This document shows, in pieces, positions 45,801 through 48,604 of a stretch of DNA of 48,604 nucleotides (positions within the stretch are counted from its first letter, which is position 1; every line of letters starts with the position of its first letter). Source of the stretch: Lineus longissimus (Eukaryota; Nemertea; Pilidiophora; Heteronemertea; Lineidae). The stretch covers positions 29,034,991 to 29,083,594 of the forward strand of contig NC_088310.1 of assembly GCF_910592395.1 (NCBI RefSeq). Direction: 5' to 3'. The notes under the pieces were generated by a model. The model was not told where the DNA came from. It did not search any database and was given only the letters and a program-made list of their open reading frames with translations. Position numbers and translations under genes: made by a program.

Positions 45801-48604
45801 CCTAGGGTTAGTTGCCCTAGGGTTAGTTGCCCTAGGGTTAGTTGCCCTAGGGTTAGTTGCCCTAGGGTTAGTTGCCCTAGGGTTAGTTGCCCTAGGGTTA
45901 GTTGCCCTAGGGTTAGTTGCCCTAGGGTTAGTTGCCCTAGGGTTAGTTGCCCTAGGGTTAGTTGCCCTAGGGTTAGTTGCCCTAGGGTTAGTTGCCCTAG
46001 GGTTAGTTGCCCTAGGGTTAGTTGCCCTAGGGTTAGTTGCCCTAGGGTTAGTTGCCCTAGGGTTAGTTGCCCTAGGGTTAGTTGCCCTAGGGTTAGTTGC
46101 CCTAGGGTTAGTTGCCCTAGGGTTAGTTGCCCTAGGGTTAGTTGCCCTAGGGTTAGTTGCCCTAGGGTTAGTTGCCCTAGGGTTAGTTGCCCTAGGGTTA
46201 GTTGCCCTAGGGTTAGTTGCCCTAGGGTTAGTTGCCCTAGGGTTAGTTGCCCTAGGGTTAGTTGCCCTAGGGTTAGTTGCCCTAGGGTTAGTTGCCCTAG
46301 GGTTAGTTGCCCTAGGGTTAGTTGCCCTAGGGTTAGTTGCCCTAGGGTTAGTTGCCCTAGGGTTAGTTGCCCTAGGGTTAGTTGCCCTAGGGTTAGTTGC
46401 CCTAGGGTTAGTTGCCCTAGGGTTAGTTGCCCTAGGGTTAGTTGCCCTAGGGTTAGTTGCCCTAGGGTTAGTTGCCCTAGGGTTAGTTGCCCTAGGGTTA
46501 GTTGCCCTAGGGTTAGTTGCCCTAGGGTTAGTTGCCCTAGGGTTAGTTGCCCTAGGGTTAGTTGCCCTAGGGTTAGTTGCCCTAGGGTTAGTTGCCCTAG
46601 GGTTAGTTGCCCTAGGGTTAGTTGCCCTAGGGTTAGTTGCCCTAGGGTTAGTTGCCCTAGGGTTAGTTGCCCTAGGGTTAGTTGCCCTAGGGTTAGTTGC
46701 CCTAGGGTTAGTTGCCCTAGGGTTAGTTGCCCTAGGGTTAGTTGCCCTAGGGTTAGTTGCCCTAGGGTTAGTTGCCCTAGGGTTAGTTGCCCTAGGGTTA
46801 GTTGCCCTAGGGTTAGTTGCCCTAGGGTTAGTTGCCCTAGGGTTAGTTGCCCTAGGGTTAGTTGCCCTAGGGTTAGTTGCCCTAGGGTTAGTTGCCCTAG
46901 GGTTAGTTGCCCTAGGGTTAGTTGCCCTAGGGTTAGTTGCCCTAGGGTTAGTTGCCCTAGGGTTAGTTGCCCTAGGGTTAGTTGCCCTAGGGTTAGTTGC
47001 CCTAGGGTTAGTTGCCCTAGGGTTAGTTGCCCTAGGGTTAGTTGCCCTAGGGTTAGTTGCCCTAGGGTTAGTTGCCCTAGGGTTAGTTGCCCTAGGGTTA
47101 GTTGCCCTAGGGTTAGTTGCCCTAGGGTTAGTTGCCCTAGGGTTAGTTGCCCTAGGGTTAGTTGCCCTAGGGTTAGTTGCCCTAGGGTTAGTTGCCCTAG
47201 GGTTAGTTGCCCTAGGGTTAGTTGCCCTAGGGTTAGTTGCCCTAGGGTTAGTTGCCCTAGGGTTAGTTGCCCTAGGGTTAGTTGCCCTAGGGTTAGTTGC
47301 CCTAGGGTTAGTTGCCCTAGGGTTAGTTGCCCTAGGGTTAGTTGCCCTAGGGTTAGTTGCCCTAGGGTTAGTTGCCCTAGGGTTAGTTGCCCTAGGGTTA
47401 GTTGCCCTAGGGTTAGTTGCCCTAGGGTTAGTTGCCCTAGGGTTAGTTGCCCTAGGGTTAGTTGCCCTAGGGTTAGTTGCCCTAGGGTTAGTTGCCCTAG
47501 GGTTAGTTGCCCTAGGGTTAGTTGCCCTAGGGTTAGTTGCCCTAGGGTTAGTTGCCCTAGGGTTAGTTGCCCTAGGGTTAGTTGCCCTAGGGTTAGTTGC
47601 CCTAGGGTTAGTTGCCCTAGGGTTAGTTGCCCTAGGGTTAGTTGCCCTAGGGTTAGTTGCCCTAGGGTTAGTTGCCCTAGGGTTAGTTGCCCTAGGGTTA
47701 GTTGCCCTAGGGTTAGTTGCCCTAGGGTTAGTTGCCCTAGGGTTAGTTGCCCTAGGGTTAGTTGCCCTAGGGTTAGTTGCCCTAGGGTTAGTTGCCCTAG
47801 GGTTAGTTGCCCTAGGGTTAGTTGCCCTAGGGTTAGTTGCCCTAGGGTTAGTTGCCCTAGGGTTAGTTGCCCTAGGGTTAGTTGCCCTAGGGTTAGTTGC
47901 CCTAGGGTTAGTTGCCCTAGGGTTAGTTGCCCTAGGGTTAGTTGCCCTAGGGTTAGTTGCCCTAGGGTTAGTTGCCCTAGGGTTAGTTGCCCTAGGGTTA
48001 GTTGCCCTAGGGTTAGTTGCCCTAGGGTTAGTTGCCCTAGGGTTAGTTGCCCTAGGGTTAGTTGCCCTAGGGTTAGTTGCCCTAGGGTTAGTTGCCCTAG
48101 GGTTAGTTGCCCTAGGGTTAGTTGCCCTAGGGTTAGTTGCCCTAGGGTTAGTTGCCCTAGGGTTAGTTGCCCTAGGGTTAGTTGCCCTAGGGTTAGTTGC
48201 CCTAGGGTTAGTTGCCCTAGGGTTAGTTGCCCTAGGGTTAGTTGCCCTAGGGTTAGTTGCCCTAGGGTTAGTTGCCCTAGGGTTAGTTGCCCTAGGGTTA
48301 GTTGCCCTAGGGTTAGTTGCCCTAGGGTTAGTTGCCCTAGGGTTAGTTGCCCTAGGGTTAGTTGCCCTAGGGTTAGTTGCCCTAGGGTTAGTTGCCCTAG
48401 GGTTAGTTGCCCTAGGGTTAGTTGCCCTAGGGTTAGTTGCCCTAGGGTTAGTTGCCCTAGGGTTAGTTGCCCTAGGGTTAGTTTGCCCTAGGGTTAGTTG
48501 CCCTAGGGTTAGTTGCCCTAGGGTTAGTTGCCCTAGGGTTAGTTGCCCTAGGGTTAGTTGCCCTAGGGTTAGTTGCCCTAGGGTTAGTTGCCCTAGGGTT
48601 AGTT
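42801..48604. repeat. Homogeneous 15-bp telomere-like array, right part
   Basis: About 387 copies of TTGCCCTAGGGTTAG continue the left part in phase once the retrotransposon and one target-site copy are removed. The combined run is about 9.9 kb or 661 units. The only deviation seen is one extra T at 48482-48484 (GTTTGCCC), after which perfect units resume to the window edge. An artificial frame from within the LTR runs through this array as repeated PRVSC until that inserted T shifts it. It has no coding support. Confidence 0.97.

Noticed and set aside
42780-48491. 1903-codon plus-strand open frame reading as repeated PRVSC
   Set aside because: It begins in the antisense LTR edge, continues in the array and ends where one inserted T shifts the frame. 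It is a repeat artefact.

Overview
This window is non-genic eukaryotic DNA, almost certainly from an animal. It is made of long tandem-repeat arrays plus one structurally complete LTR retrotransposon of the BEL/Pao superfamily. BEL/Pao elements are known essentially only from metazoans. The 15-bp repeat on the right contains 1.5 copies of the TTAGGG-type telomere word (TAGGGTTAG), which suits many invertebrate lineages. I cannot name the species. No host gene, tRNA, rRNA, CRISPR array or bacterial feature is visible.

Layout. (1) 1-28641: a 70-bp satellite, about 409 monomers on one strand, organised into nested higher-order repeats (offsets of about 2.10-2.17 kb, 4.20 kb, 6.37 kb, 2.73 kb, 1.47 kb and 1.33 kb read from shared variant markers). 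(2) 28641-29509: an unrelated 63-bp minisatellite of about 14 copies. (3) 29510-30049: a degenerate 15-bp array, consensus CTAACCCTAAGGCCA. (4) 30051-34169 and 42801-48604: a nearly perfect 15-bp array (unit TTGCCCTAGGGTTAG). It is the same repeat family as block 3 but on the opposite strand, so orientation switches at about 30050. The array runs to the window edge. (5) 34170-42800: the BEL/Pao element on the minus strand, inserted into the perfect array.

The element has two 1069-bp LTRs that look identical base for base, a 5-bp target-site duplication (CCTAG), a polypurine tract and one uninterrupted 2002-codon gag-pol frame. That frame encodes, in order, a coiled-coil Gag region, a DUF1759-like Gag domain, three zinc knuckles, an aspartic protease, reverse transcriptase, RNase H, an HHCC/DDE integrase and a DUF5641-like C-terminus. 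All expected catalytic residues are present. Removing the element and one TSD copy restores the 15-bp period exactly. This fixes the TSD length and shows that the element landed in an already homogeneous array of at least 9.9 kb.

The very long open frames in the 15-bp arrays arise because 15 is a multiple of 3 and the unit lacks stops in four of six frames. I do not annotate them as genes.
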